Positions 35,833 to 46,776 of a DNA stretch of 64,000 nt are shown here, one piece after another. The position numbers and the translations under genes are program-made. The stretch covers positions 7,812,001 to 7,876,000 of the forward strand of contig OY540815.1 in assembly GCA_961205875.1 (NCBI GenBank), written 5' to 3'. Every line of letters starts with the position of its first letter. The first letter of the stretch is position 1. Under the pieces are notes generated by a model. The model saw only the letters and a program-made list of their open reading frames with translations. It had not been told where the DNA came from and did no database searches. Source of the DNA: Sialis fuliginosa (taxonomy: Eukaryota; Arthropoda; Insecta; Megaloptera; Sialidae).

Positions 35833-36000
35833 ATGCTCCTTTAACAAACTGTCGTATTATTAACAGAAACAAGCATAATACATTTAATTAAATAGATTTA
35901 TAATTTTCTGTATTATGTTTTTACTACGCATATTATGGATATTTTTCATTGAGAACCTAGTAAATATTGATTTAAATCACGTTTGTAATATAAAAAATAC
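35833..36000 (+). repeat. Dispersed repeat, copy 2 (partner at 1,146)
   Basis: It starts 'atgctcctttaac' and ends 'cgtttgtaatataaaaaa', matching 1,146-1,313. Confidence 0.7.
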
Positions 36001-36187
36001 TCACTCCACTTTTGATAAAATAAATAAATAATTTGTTAATACATTAAAGACACTTATTTTAATTTTATTTTGTAGGTGTATTTTCAAATACCTAATACCA
36101 ATACGTTTATAATATATTATATAAGTATGTATTTATGAAGAAAACGTCAAATAAATCAATTTTATGAATTTCACTAAGCAATTTAAT

Positions 36188-36300
36188 TATATTTGAAGCT
36201 GAAGGCATCAGAATACTTTATCGGTATTTATTAAAATTCTTTGATAATTAATTAACTCCCTTTTCAGAATTCAGCACGAGAAAACACTCTGCAATCACTA
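36188..36300 (+). repeat. 3' end fragment of the 'cgcaatatcgaag' repeat family
   Basis: 'tatcggtatttattaaaatt...gcacgagaaaacactctgca' parallels the 3' ends at 18,958-19,035, 31,393-31,470 and 39,660-39,740. Truncated and diverged. Confidence 0.5.
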
Positions 36301-36788
36301 GGGTATCTTCTCATTGTCTACATAATTTACTCGTTGTATTTTCTACATATTCTATACACCATATTTCAGACAATACATATTTCTTAACGTACAGACACAC
36401 ATCACTGTTTCAAATTAATTTAAGGTCATGTAAAATATTAAAATACCGAATCAAGCATTTTTAATTAAACACGCATTAACATATAAGAAAAAACTAAGCT
36501 AGACGTCTTCTATTCATACAAATTAATAACAACGTATATAATATACTAGCAACTCACAGAAAACATATTTTATTGTGCAAAAAATTGTTTCGCTTGCTTG
36601 GATTTTGTGCATCGCAGCTCAAGTAGTAAATTTATTCACAACTCTAAATTGGAATTACATATTATACACAATAATTATGTACATTTACTCAATACATTGC
36701 AATCGAATAAATATGTATATAAAAAATACACGTAAATGTGTATGAATATGAGATACCCCTTCCTTTTACTCTACTTATTCGGATTTAG

Positions 36789-36864
36789 TATAAAAAGTAG
36801 CCCAGGTTTTGGAAAAATCACAGTCCAAGCTTTACAGTCCTAGTATCAACATCTCTAGGAGGTA
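36789..36864 (+). promoter_or_regulatory. Core promoter and 5' leader of cuticle gene A
   Basis: TATAAAAA at 36,789-36,796 is followed about 30 bp later by an initiator-like TCACAGT (36,818-36,824), placing transcription start near 36,820. The leader contains 'tttacagtcct' (36,831) and CTAGGAGGTA (36,855-36,864), both conserved at the same relative places in gene B (46,732 and 46,754). Confidence 0.75.
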
Positions 36865-36877
36865 TTGCTCTATTAAC

Positions 36878-37667
36878 ATGAAGGTCTTCGTAAGTATTTT
36901 ATTTATTTATTTATTTTTATTGTTTCATTTGGTTGTTTTTGCCAAGATTTAAAATATTTAATAAATTATAGTAGCTTATATATCAAATATAATAAAATTG
37001 TATTTAATATTGTACTATTTTATTTATTTTGTAGATCTTAGCATCTTGCCTTTTGGCCATCGCTGCCGCCAGCCACTACCCAGTGCACCAACCAATCCAC
37101 ATCCCAGTGATTGGACCCCATGGAGTTCCACTAGAACCCGCAGAGGTCGTCCACGCCCGCCACGAACATCTTGCCGCCCACGCTGCCGCCAAGTCCCACG
37201 GTTATTCTGGTGAATCCCACGGTTATGCTGGTGAATCTCACGGTTACGCCGCTGCCCCAGCTTACGGTGGATATCATGGCGATAGCTACGGTGCCGGACA
37301 CTACGCCGGACATTACGGATACCCAGCCCTTGGACACGACGGCCAACCTAAAGAAACTCCAGAAGTAGTTGCTCTTAAACATGCCCACTTCGCCGCCCAT
37401 GCTGAAGCTAAGGCGCGCAACTACGGTCATGGTGGTGATGACTTCCATGGCGATTACCATGGTGATGATTACAGCCAAGGTGGATACGTCAGCGGACACC
37501 ATGGAGCTTACCATGGCCCACTCCACTACCCAGTGATCGGACACAACGGTGTACCCCATGACACAGCTGAAGTTGTCCACGCCAGAAAATACCATCTTGC
37601 CGCTCATGCCGAAGCTGCCGCCCGCGCTTACGAACATGGATACGATCATGGCCATCACGGATACTAA
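36878..37667 (+). CDS. Cuticular protein with three 18-residue-type motifs (gene A)
   Basis: Spliced gene. Exon 1 is 36,878-36,889 (MKVF, donor GTAAGT), the intron is 36,890-37,034 (acceptor TTTGTAG), and exon 2 is 37,035-37,667 with stop TAA. The product has 214 residues. Residues 1-16 form a signal peptide (…LLAIAAA, likely cut before SHY), so the protein is secreted into the cuticle. Three motifs of the arthropod 18-residue cuticle type follow: about 28-56 (PVIGPHGVPLEPAEVVHAR…HLAAHA), 101-131 (PALGHDGQPKETPEVVALK…FAAHAEA) and 170-201 (PVIGHNGVPHDTAEVVHAR…LAAHAEA). Between them lie His/Gly/Tyr-rich linkers, including SHGY(S/A)GE repeats at 58-75. Such proteins are structural parts of larval or pupal cuticle; the lack of an R&R chitin-binding consensus is noted. 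The 4-codon first exon and phase-0 intron are typical of insect cuticle genes and shared with gene B. Confidence 0.93.
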
Positions 37668-37807
37668 AAGATGCGAGATGATGATCTTCAGTCACACTGA
37701 CTGTCGTCTCATCTCTGTCAGCTGTCCCTCATGTTTATTCTAATCGTATTCTTGTCATTATTCTAACCTATTGTGATTTATGTTATACATATAGATTTTT
37801 TATTCTT

Positions 37808-37813
37808 AATAAA
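37808..37813 (+). terminator. Polyadenylation signal of gene A
   Basis: AATAAA lies about 140 bp after the stop codon; a T/GT-rich stretch ('tatatgtatgttttattc') follows. Confidence 0.7.
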
Positions 37814-37849
37814 TTTAATAACGAACATTATAATATATGTATGTTTTAT

Positions 37850-39328
37850 TCAAGTTCTCCAATTATTTTTCAGTTGAACCAATAGTCTGAGATATTGATT
37901 ATCAAAAATTGAGTAAAATAAATACAACAACATTTTTGTATTGCTTAATCATATATTTTTAAACGCCATTAGAAAGTACATCTAATTGACTACAAATATT
38001 TTACACAAAGTTAATGTGTTTTTTGCTATAATTTAATTTGCTATTCATGATGGTGACACTACATTCCATAAAAAGAGTACATAAGAAAAACATTTATTTA
38101 AATAGAAAATCTTCATTCGTTTGATTTCTGTATTAACTGTAAGTAATAATTAAGAATAAGTAATTAATTATAAATATTAAAAAAAATAATTAAAATGTAT
38201 AAGGTGCCAAATTTTGACAGTGACTGAAATGTATATTTCCTTAAAACTCCTTAGCAAAATATGCCCTGGAACATTTAAGGGCCTAAAGTTTTAATTAACA
38301 AATATTTTAAATACATTGTTCTTACGAACGAAATGTCCGATCAACCCCGTCTTTCGTATTTTAGACAGAATTTAATTTTTTATAACATTTTTTATTATTC
38401 TTTTAACCAAACATGATTTTATACCTTTGAAAATACCATGACTGGTTTGCCTCAAAAGAGGAACAGTTTTTTTTTGTCAGAGAGATGGGAAAATGTATAG
38501 CTAGTGATGGGCAATACTTTGAATAAAATATTTTTTATCATTTTCATACAATAAACGTGTATTTTCTATACAAAAATTCCGGTTTCATATTAATATACTT
38601 GTCCAAATTAAAAATGTTATTTTAAGAACGCAAAATTTTGAGCATGACTGTCATTCTGAAAGATATTTAAAAATTTTAACCAAAAAAAGGTAGTAGTTAT
38701 TTGAGTTATTTTGAAAATTTGATGATATTTGTACTTTTGTTCCTTCTATTTTATTATTATTTTTTTTAATTGTCCTCTTATTATTTCATCTTCAAGCGTA
38801 GCATTTTATAATATTTCAAAGTGCATAACATTCTATGTCAGAAAAAAATAAACGTATAAATATAATTACAAAATTCCATCTAAGCACACACAGTGGTTTA
38901 TTCATACAATATATTAAAAAAATAATATAAAATGTGTTCGTAGGAACTCGGTTGCATGCAAAAAGTAAGCCAAGTACGTAATAAATGTCTGTGAATGCAG
39001 TCATTATTTGAATTGTGAGGGTTTAAACGTTTACCGTACAGTTCTGTTAGATATAATAGTGAAGTTAGTAAAGGAAATTTCATTTCTCTGATACCAACAT
39101 TTAAATATCTTTAGAATAACATCTTAATACTTAAGTGTCTAATGAAGTATTCTGTTTTATATGGTTAAATGTAGTTTGTCTCTATATTTTATACATAATT
39201 GAGAAATTTTCGCTGATGTACGTTTACATTTATTTCAATTATAGTATACAGACTGATTTAAACGAATGGAAAAAAAATTGAATAGTAGATCGAGGATGTT
39301 ATTTTAAGCAAAAAACTTCATATGAATA
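37850..39328. other. AT-rich intergenic, no gene seen
   Basis: No recognisable repeat or ORF. The frames at 38,816-39,083 on the minus strand lack domain signal. Confidence 0.5.
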
Positions 39329-39754
39329 TTGCTTCCTCGCAATATCGAAGATACGAGAAGCTATGTGATCGTTTCAGATTGAGACAAAAAAAATGTTCTC
39401 CGATTTCAAAATTTTAGAGCATTTCCTATAATATGAGTCTACAACGTTTGTTGTAAAATATTCCCTTACAAAGATTTTTCTAAATTGATATTTGCTTAAA
39501 TGTCATTTTGACGTTTTAAATGTCATTTTGATATTTGTCAGAAAATTAAAAATATACGATAAATAATCAGGTGTGTCTTGAGAAAAATTTCGAACTAATA
39601 TTTTTTAGTAAAATTGTATAAAAATTAAATGGTTAACAAATTCCAGGCAATTTATCTCAACATTATCGGTTTTTATTTAAATTGTTCAATAATTAACTAC
39701 CTTTGGTGAATTTAGCACGAGGAAGCACTGTGCATTTACTTGGCAGATGTTTTT
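39329..39754 (+). repeat. Dispersed repeat 'cgcaatatcgaagatacgag', copy 3 (internally deleted)
   Basis: It matches copy 2 at both ends ('attgcttcctcgcaatatcg' and 'gcacgaggaagcactgtgca') but lacks about 270 bp of the middle, including the (GTCT)n tract and the 'catgaaccactg' block. Confidence 0.75.
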
Positions 39755-39819
39755 TTCTTCTTGAGAGAGCTACAGCCCCTCTTTGTTTTTATTATTTAAT
39801 ATTTGTATGACATAATTAT

Positions 39820-40140
39820 GAAATTTGATAGTCAGTTTAGTATTAATAAGTGTTATCGATTTTCAGTATCAACCAATAATAATTTAGCACAGAAATGTAT
39901 GGGGTTAATCAGGCCTTTTAATTTTTTTCTTGTATTTTTTTTCTCTTTATTTATGTACCCCATACCCATGTACTAAATATTTAATAGTCGATACTGAAAA
40001 TCAATAACTCTCATTAATATTAAACCGTTTATCAAATTTCCTAACTTTATCAGAATAGGTTTTCCAGATATTAAATAAAAACTAATAATCTTTGTATGTA
40101 GCTCCTTCAGGAAGAACATCAATCTATTCTTATTTTTAAA
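39820..40140. mobile_element. Tc1/mariner-like non-autonomous fragment, relative of 16,030 and 55,690
   Basis: 'cagtttagtattaataagtg', 'cgattttcagtatcaaccaa' and 'ccagatattaaataaaaact' match the other copies. It is internally palindromic ('attttcagtatcaacc' against 'gtcgatactgaaaatc'). No coding. Confidence 0.6.
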
Positions 40141-40193
40141 CGTTCATTGTAAATCACTCTGCGTATTGCAAATAAAAAATTATAATCAAGTTA

Positions 40194-40468
40194 TGTCCAG
40201 TATTATAAAGAATTTGGGAGCAAATGCTATCTACGAAATGCCAATAAATAAATAATAATATAAATGATATACATTTTATGAGGTACTCTTGGCTACACTT
40301 ATTTAAGTCGCTGATTCTACTTATCGTGCATGCATCAAGGTTATCATATTTACGATTTCATTCGCTATATTTGTGTGTATGTTGTCTTATGTTCAATGCT
40401 TAGTAGATAGCGTTAGCCACAAGTTAATAAGCTTTTGCACTCGAGCAAATTCTTTATAATACCGGGCA
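40194..40468. mobile_element. Harbinger-like MITE (TTA target), copy 1
   Basis: The left end TGTCCAGTATTATAAAG and right end CTTTATAATACCGGGCA are inverted. TTA at 40,191-40,193 and 40,469-40,471 is a 3-bp target duplication typical of PIF/Harbinger. It shares 'gctatctacga'/'tagtagatagcgt' sub-terminal repeats with 42,663-42,950. Confidence 0.75.
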
Positions 40469-40489
40469 TTATAAAAATAAATACTGAAC

Positions 40490-40850
40490 ATAGGCTAAAA
40501 CGTTTTTGGTCTAACAATGAAAAAACTTTTAATCTTCGACATAATCTCCATCTAGAGTAATGCACTTGTTCCAACGGTCCTTTAACATTTCGATACCGGT
40601 CTTATAGTGCTTCGCGTCAAGTCCCTCAAAATAGGCGTTTGTTTTCAACTCGATAACTTCATTAGAGTAAAATCTTTTTCCAGAGAGCCACATTTTCAAT
40701 TTCGGAAAAAGGTAGTGGTCGCTAGGAGCCAGGTCATGAGAATATGGTGGATGCGGAACCAATTAATAGCGCAATTCCTTGATTTGATTGGCTGTAATAT
40801 GACTTTTTTCCATGATTAAAAAAATAACAAAAGTAGCGTCACTTCGAAGG
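40490..40850 (-). pseudogene. Mariner transposase C-terminal remnant
   Basis: On the minus strand 40,762-40,532 encodes VPHPPYSHDLAPSDHYLFPK, then GKRFYSNEVIE and RWNKCITLDGDYVED before a stop. This is the C-terminal third of a mariner DD34D transposase, including the last catalytic Asp (in APSD). Just upstream, in frame, QIKELRY ends in a stop codon before LVPH. Beyond about 40,830 the sequence no longer resembles transposase, so the first two thirds are deleted. Non-functional. Confidence 0.88.
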
Positions 40851-41526
40851 CTACAACTTGAACAAGAGTACATAAAATGTCATTAAATTTTGAAAGTATT
40901 GTAGTTAAGGTTGGTACTCTATGGGAAGCATAAGGATTTTTTTGTTTATGCCGCCATCTGTATTTCAAGGTAAAGACTTTTCACCCCTTGTAGTAAATAT
41001 AATATGAAATTCATTTTGTACATTTGAGAGCCACTCATCAAGGAATTTAACAATTTTGAAATACATGTAGACAAAAACTTGAAATTACATTAAAAGAAAT
41101 TATAGTTTTAAATAAAACTGTAAAAGTACCTAATTCAAGGATTAATAAAAGCACATGTCTTGTATAGTTTGGTTTATTTTATAATTAGTAAATTGTAGAC
41201 CGAATCCGAACACATCCACACATGGATGGATAGTAAGATATAATATTTAATTTTGTATGCGTCAGTCATTAATTTGCATTTATATCCAATTATGAACTGG
41301 TACATTAGTATCTTTAATATAATTGTATATTTAGCTGTATGTATGCAATCGAAAAAAATTCGAATATGATTCTATAATTTTGATTAATTAAAAATATAAT
41401 TTGAATAAACAACAGTATAGTAGACAGCCAAGTTTTTTTCCAGTTAATTTAAATTTATCTTGTTCTTTATCTGGTTAAATTTAAAATAAATTATTTTTAT
41501 AAATATGGTCCAAAATAATTTCTAAA

Positions 41527-41943
41527 TAAGGTACTGACACCAGTCTTGGACAATAGCCCAGTGTTGGACACTTGTTTAATTAAATGTACTAAATTGGAAA
41601 TATTTGTTAATATTTGACAACTGCCATTACTGAATCATAATCTATGGACACTTAACTGTAAAACAGCTTAATTTGATGACAATCGGCTAATAGATGTCAA
41701 AATGGTGGACTTTTAAACTATTTATTAGTGTAATCTATTTATTTATTATTATATTATCAAAGCATCTGTTTTACATTGTTTCAAATTTTGCGATTCTTTA
41801 TTTAATAACGTTTCTGTCGTATACGTACCTATCTTTTTTTGTAATCATTAACAAGTGTTCATCACTGGGTACCAATTACCATAAATCCCAAAAAAACAGT
41901 ATACCTTGTTCATAAAGCAGTCAAAACTGGTGCCAGTACCTTA
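41527..41943. mobile_element. MITE of the 'ggtactg(g/a)caccagt' family, copy 4
   Basis: A complete 417-bp copy: left TIR 'taaggtactgacaccagtct' and right TIR 'aactggtgccagtacctta'. The interior shares 'ttaattaaatgtactaaatt', 'attactgaatcataatctat' and 'caagtgttcatcactgggta'. The open frame at 41,694-41,915 lies wholly inside it and is not a gene. Confidence 0.88.
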
Positions 41944-42662
41944 ATTTATTTTCGAACAGTATTATAGATACAATAAAAATACTTATATTTTTATATAATG
42001 TACATATATCTATATGTATGTAGCTTTATTTCGATTATACTTTCACTTTATTTTTTATGTTAGTTCATTTCTGTTATACAATATGTTCATCTTCAGGTTA
42101 TTCAGTTCATGACATTTGTAATTAAAGTCTTTTGTGATTTTTCTTCATTCAAGGTCAGATAATAGACACAGACTTTCTTTTCTTTTCTTTGCTATATTTT
42201 TGATTACTGTATATGTATTTGACATAATGGGAATAATTATTTCATAAGCCTACTGCATTAAACAAACATTGAATGAACATAAAATAAATATTTGTTATGT
42301 TTGTATCATAAAGAGAAGGTTCTAATTGTAATTAAGTTATATTGATTAAAAAATTTAGAATGTGTCTATTAATATAATTTTAAACTGGTTTCATCACAGA
42401 TGTCCCTAAAAAGCGATAAAAAAATGTTATGATAAATTTTCTCGATCACCTCTACCACCACTCGACCATTGTACCTTAAATTTCGAATCAACATGTACAT
42501 ATACTTATCAATCAATCAATAAACAGAGTAGTAAATGAACGATTTAGATTATAATCAAAGTCGTAATATTGATGTAACTGAACCAATAATTAATATTTTT
42601 TATTAAAAAAAGAAACGTTATTCAATAAAAGTTAAATATATTGGTATAATTTAACCTCTTTA

Positions 42663-42950
42663 GCCCGGTATTATAAAAAATTTGCTTGCGTAGAAATACA
42701 AATTATCTTTCAGCTAACGCTATCTGCTAAGTGTCAAAAATTGTTCGATATTTTAAAGCAGTGGTAATAAATGTATAATAATATAAATACATTTTATGAG
42801 GTATGGCAGCATGCGTCATAGTCATTATATGTACGATTTCATTGACTACATCTGTGAATGGTTGTCATTTATATTTAATACCTAGCAGATAGCGTGAGCT
42901 GGGAGCTAATTTGCATTTGCACTCAAGCAAATTCTTTATAATACCGGGCA
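42663..42950. mobile_element. Harbinger-like MITE (TTA target), copy 2
   Basis: The TIRs GCCCGGTATTATAAAAAATT and AATTCTTTATAATACCGGGC are inverted and continue into 'tgcttg'/'caagca'. TTA flanks at 42,660-42,662 and 42,951-42,953. Sub-terminal 'gctatctgcta'/'tagcagatagc' are also inverted. 288 bp, non-coding. Confidence 0.88.
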
Positions 42951-43149
42951 TTAGAGTAGTTGCGAAGACATTAATCGATTTTGAAATATACGCGGGTGAA
43001 GACACGAGGAAATTCTACCATCTCTGTTTATCTAATGGTGTTCTAGTAACATATTAAAATTTTCCTTTGTAACTTATGTAATACCTATGTATTGTATAAA
43101 GAAATTCCAAATAATCATAAAAACCTATCTACATGTAAGTACCTATATA

Positions 43150-44040
43150 CAGGGTGGCGCAACGAAAACGAAACGGTCGCGTTTTTGGTCAGTTAAAATA
43201 AGATTTTCTAAAAACGCTCGAACACGTCGATTTTGCTTTCAAGGGGGACATCTTTTGCAATAAAATTTTTGCATGAATCTTTTCAACCCTCTACGCTATG
43301 AGCACAACCCTTAAAATTTTAAATGGCATGATAGGTCAAGTGATACCTCATTTGAAAGGTTTTTTCATTCTAAACAAGGTGCTTTTTGTTTTTTTTTCAA
43401 ATCTGTTTAATTTTAGTCAAGTTATTTACATTTTTAATTCCATGAATGCATTTATTTTCTGATCAACAAAACAAATATTCAGAACTAAAATTCAAAACAA
43501 AGTAGGCTTATTTTCTTATCAGATAATTCACAAAAATTTACTAACATCCAAAACTTTAATTAACTCAATAAATGTTCAAATTGAGCTCCGCTAGCTTTCA
43601 TACAAAAATACAAGTTATGCTCAAAATTATTTTTCACTTGTTGAAACGTTTGGAAAGTAAGTCGGCGACATTCCTCGATAATAAGTCTACTTTGTTTTGA
43701 ATTTTAGTTGTAAATTGTTGTTTTATTGATCAAAAAATAAATGCATTCATTGAACTACAAATGTAAATAAATTGACTAAAATTCAACAGATTTGAAAAAA
43801 ACAAAAAACACCTTATTTAGAATGAAAAAACCTTTCAAATGAGGTATCACTTGACCTATCATGCCATTTAAAATTTTAAGGGTTGTGCTCATAGCGCAAA
43901 GGGTTGAAAAGATTCTTGCAAAAATTTTATTGCAAAATATGTCCCCCTTGAAAGCAAAATCGACGTGTTCGAGCGTTTTTTCAAAATCTTATTTTAACTC
44001 ACCAAAAACGCGACCGTTTCGTTTTCGTTGCACCACCCTG
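43150..44040. mobile_element. Large fold-back (two ~361-bp arms) with CAGGGTGG termini
   Basis: CAGGGTGGCGCAACGAAAAC at the left is mirrored by GTTTTCGTTGCACCACCCTG at the right, flanked by TA on both sides, as for Tc1/mariner-type elements. The inverted arms extend from 43,150 to about 43,512 and from about 43,680 to 44,040 with high identity. The central 167-bp loop keeps the tail of a transposase gene. An inverted duplication of an ancestral 3' end would explain this structure. Confidence 0.85.
43560..43682 (-). pseudogene. Transposase C-terminal tail in the fold-back loop
   Basis: The minus strand encodes EECRRLTFQTFQQVKNNFEH, then NLYFCMKASGAQFEHLLS and a stop at 43,560. The pattern R-x(n)-C-x(3-4)-GxxFEHLL is the usual end of an insect DDE transposase group with a helix-turn-helix N-terminus (family knowledge). 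Only about 38 codons survive, and upstream is the inverted arm, so it is a relic. Confidence 0.72.
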
Positions 44041-45631
44041 TATATATATTTAAACTATTATCCAACAATTTATTAATAAAAAGTATCTACATTTAATAAA
44101 ACTACGTGTCCTTGTCTGACACATTCACATACATAAATAGAATAATTAAAATAACACACATACATATAAAATATACGTGAATTATCGCTTTCATTACCAT
44201 GAAGAAAAGAATTGTTATAATAGTACACACTCATAAAAAAATTGGTCCATTCAGTAGAGCATGTCAAGTAGTATTTAGCTAACGCCATGACTCAATAGAT
44301 CCACATATTTTTACTTCTTTCTATCTAACCATGCGTAGTGTTACACAAGTAACGCAAAACCACAAATTCTTTATGATGTTTCAATACTCATTTAACACTT
44401 GTATGTTTTGCTTAACAATACTTTGCATGTTTACAACATTTAAATGCACAATTGATTGTTTAGTTTTTTTTTTTTTTATTATATAATGCATATATAGATT
44501 TATTATTCGGTACTTAATGGCTTTCGTTTTGTTTTTTTTGATGAAATAAAAGAATTGAAGTTGATTTATTGCTTTTTTAAAGATTAATTTATTTTAAGAA
44601 GTTCGATTTTCGTTAAATTTTACATGGATACTAATGTTTTTTATGATTTTTTTTCAGAATTCTTTCTTGTCAGTATCTTAATAATGTATTTTTGTATCGA
44701 TTTTTTTCAATTATTGCAAATCTAATATTATTAATTAATTAGGGCCTAACTATATGTCAAAGAAAAAATTCGTCAAATAATTACATTTTTAAATTTATTA
44801 TGCTACTTTGTATTGTTATAATAATAATTAATCATTTTTGTAAACTGTTATTTTAGCAGTCCTTTTGTGATTTTATTTACTGTTTTTTTTTATGTTTCTT
44901 ATTATTCATATATTGTAGATTTTTTAAGTGTTCTGAAAATTAAATAAAAATAGAAAAGAAAGATGCATAACAGCCAAATATCATTATCAAATTTCATGAA
45001 AAATAAACTGCTGAAAATTTACTGAACTTTAAAACCAGCATATTATTTTATAACCACCATAATTATGTATTGTTATTTTATCTAATTGCCTCCATATTCA
45101 ATTTTATAACTCATTTAATGCTCTAATATTAAAATAAGTACTTGACAATGAGCCTTAAAAGTGGCTCTATTATAGTAAACCTATTGTATACATAAAATAA
45201 TTATGTAGATAAACATTTAATATTTTTTTCAATAGTCTATCCATTTAAAAATATGTCTATATATGTATATGTAGGTTCCTATATATTTACATATATATGT
45301 TATTGTTGATGTTACATATATATGTATATAGATCTATATATTGAATTCACAAAAATTTGTTTTTACACGGTTACACTAAATTTTCATTATATGTGTTCGT
45401 TCAACCGATAAATTTAATTAAATAAAAAATTACGTTTTTATTGTAAAAAAATCAATAACATTTTTAAATTAGCTTTTATATACCAAAACAATACAGTATA
45501 TGATCACGAATACTGTTATATTTATGTTATTATCTGTTATACTCTATAAATAAAGATATTGTATTTTACAATATTTTATTTTTCTACATTTTAGTGTTGA
45601 AAAATATTGCACTGTATAATTCCATATAGAG
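44041..45631. other. AT-rich intergenic, no gene seen
   Basis: Low-complexity DNA with (ATATGT)n-like words around 45,255-45,335. No supported ORF. Confidence 0.5.
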
Positions 45632-46176
45632 TAGGGTCAACTGGGGTAAAAGTGAAACAAAATATAAATCTTTCATGTTTTTTGACAGTTAACGATACAA
45701 ATTCATAGGTACTTTAATTTTTTCTACTAGATGCGCTTATGAATAACCATTTTAAATATTTAACTGTACGATACAACACGGACTTTAAAAATAATAAATG
45801 TGTGTTTCATTTTTAACCTCTAATTTGGGAAAAAGTGAAACAGGCCTCTAATGAAAAATATTTCTCGAAAAATTAAAAGAAAAGCTACAGAGGCTACTTT
45901 GATTTATCTTCTTTGTGGCATATCAATATGAAATTGTAACTTTAATTAATATCTGAGCTATGCAGAAAGTTATGTGCAAAGAATTAAAATTTAATTCACA
46001 CGTTTTGACTAACAGGGAAATTTATATTCTATTCATATTTTCAGGTCGCTTTAACAAACCTTTAATGATGATGTCAGTTTTTATAATTCTCCTATAAACA
46101 AATTAGTTTTTTAGTTGCAAGCTTGTTTCACTTTTACCAAATTTTTTTGGTGTTTCATATTTACCCCACTCGATCC
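45632..46176. mobile_element. Possible MITE with 'gggtcaa(c)tggggtaaa' inverted ends
   Basis: 'agggtcaactggggtaaaag' at the left and 'tttaccccactcgatcct' at the right are imperfect inverted repeats with 'gtgaaaca'/'tgtttcac' near both ends. Non-coding, about 545 bp, single copy in the window. Confidence 0.55.
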
Positions 46177-46692
46177 TATATTAAATTAAAATTAATAATA
46201 AGAATCATATCTGTCACACAATTCATGAAACACTGACAGATTTTAATGAAACTTGGCTTGTAAGTTGACTCTAGTTAGGTATATATAGTATTGAACAGTT
46301 ATCTTTCAATTAAAAATTTTATCTTCTTTATAAAATATTAATTTAATAAGTAAAATTAGTTATTTTGACTTCTAAAGGACTCTTGACACTGGTTTAAGTA
46401 AAAATATATTTGAATGACAATTGTTATTAAAAATACTATAATACACGCATCTTGGAGTGCATTAAAAAAATAGAAATCATTAAAATTACCATGCAACGAA
46501 ATAAAGAAATCATTACTAAATTTAAAAAATATATTCCAAAGTTTCGTAAACTGCACATAGTATCTATTATTATTCCATATATTGAATGTATTATAATAAT
46601 TACGTTGCATTTTCGTATATAGACATGAAAGTAATCAGCGTAACGTGAATAACTAAGTAATTCGTTTGAAATTGTGTAGGAGGGGGTCAGCA

Positions 46693-46763
46693 TATAAAAG
46701 TGGAGCCCCCCGATATGTAATTCATACTGGATTTACAGTCCTGGTGAACACACCTAGGAGGTA
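46693..46763 (+). promoter_or_regulatory. Core promoter and 5' leader of cuticle gene B
   Basis: TATAAAA at 46,693-46,699 is followed about 30 bp later by TCATAC (46,722-46,727), a plausible initiator. The leader repeats gene A's 'tttacagtcct' (46,732) and CTAGGAGGTA (46,754-46,763), 14-25 bp before the ATG. Confidence 0.75.
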
Positions 46764-46776
46764 GAACAGGATTACA

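Noticed and set aside
37131-37658. Long open frame on the minus strand across cuticle gene A (175 codons)
   Set aside because: It is the antisense shadow of a GC-rich, His/Gly/Ala-biased coding exon. No splice sites, signal or domain support it. The plus-strand gene has promoter, splice sites and poly(A) signal.
41694-41915. 73-codon hydrophobic frame resembling a small membrane protein
   Set aside because: It lies wholly within a MITE copy; sister copies lack the frame.
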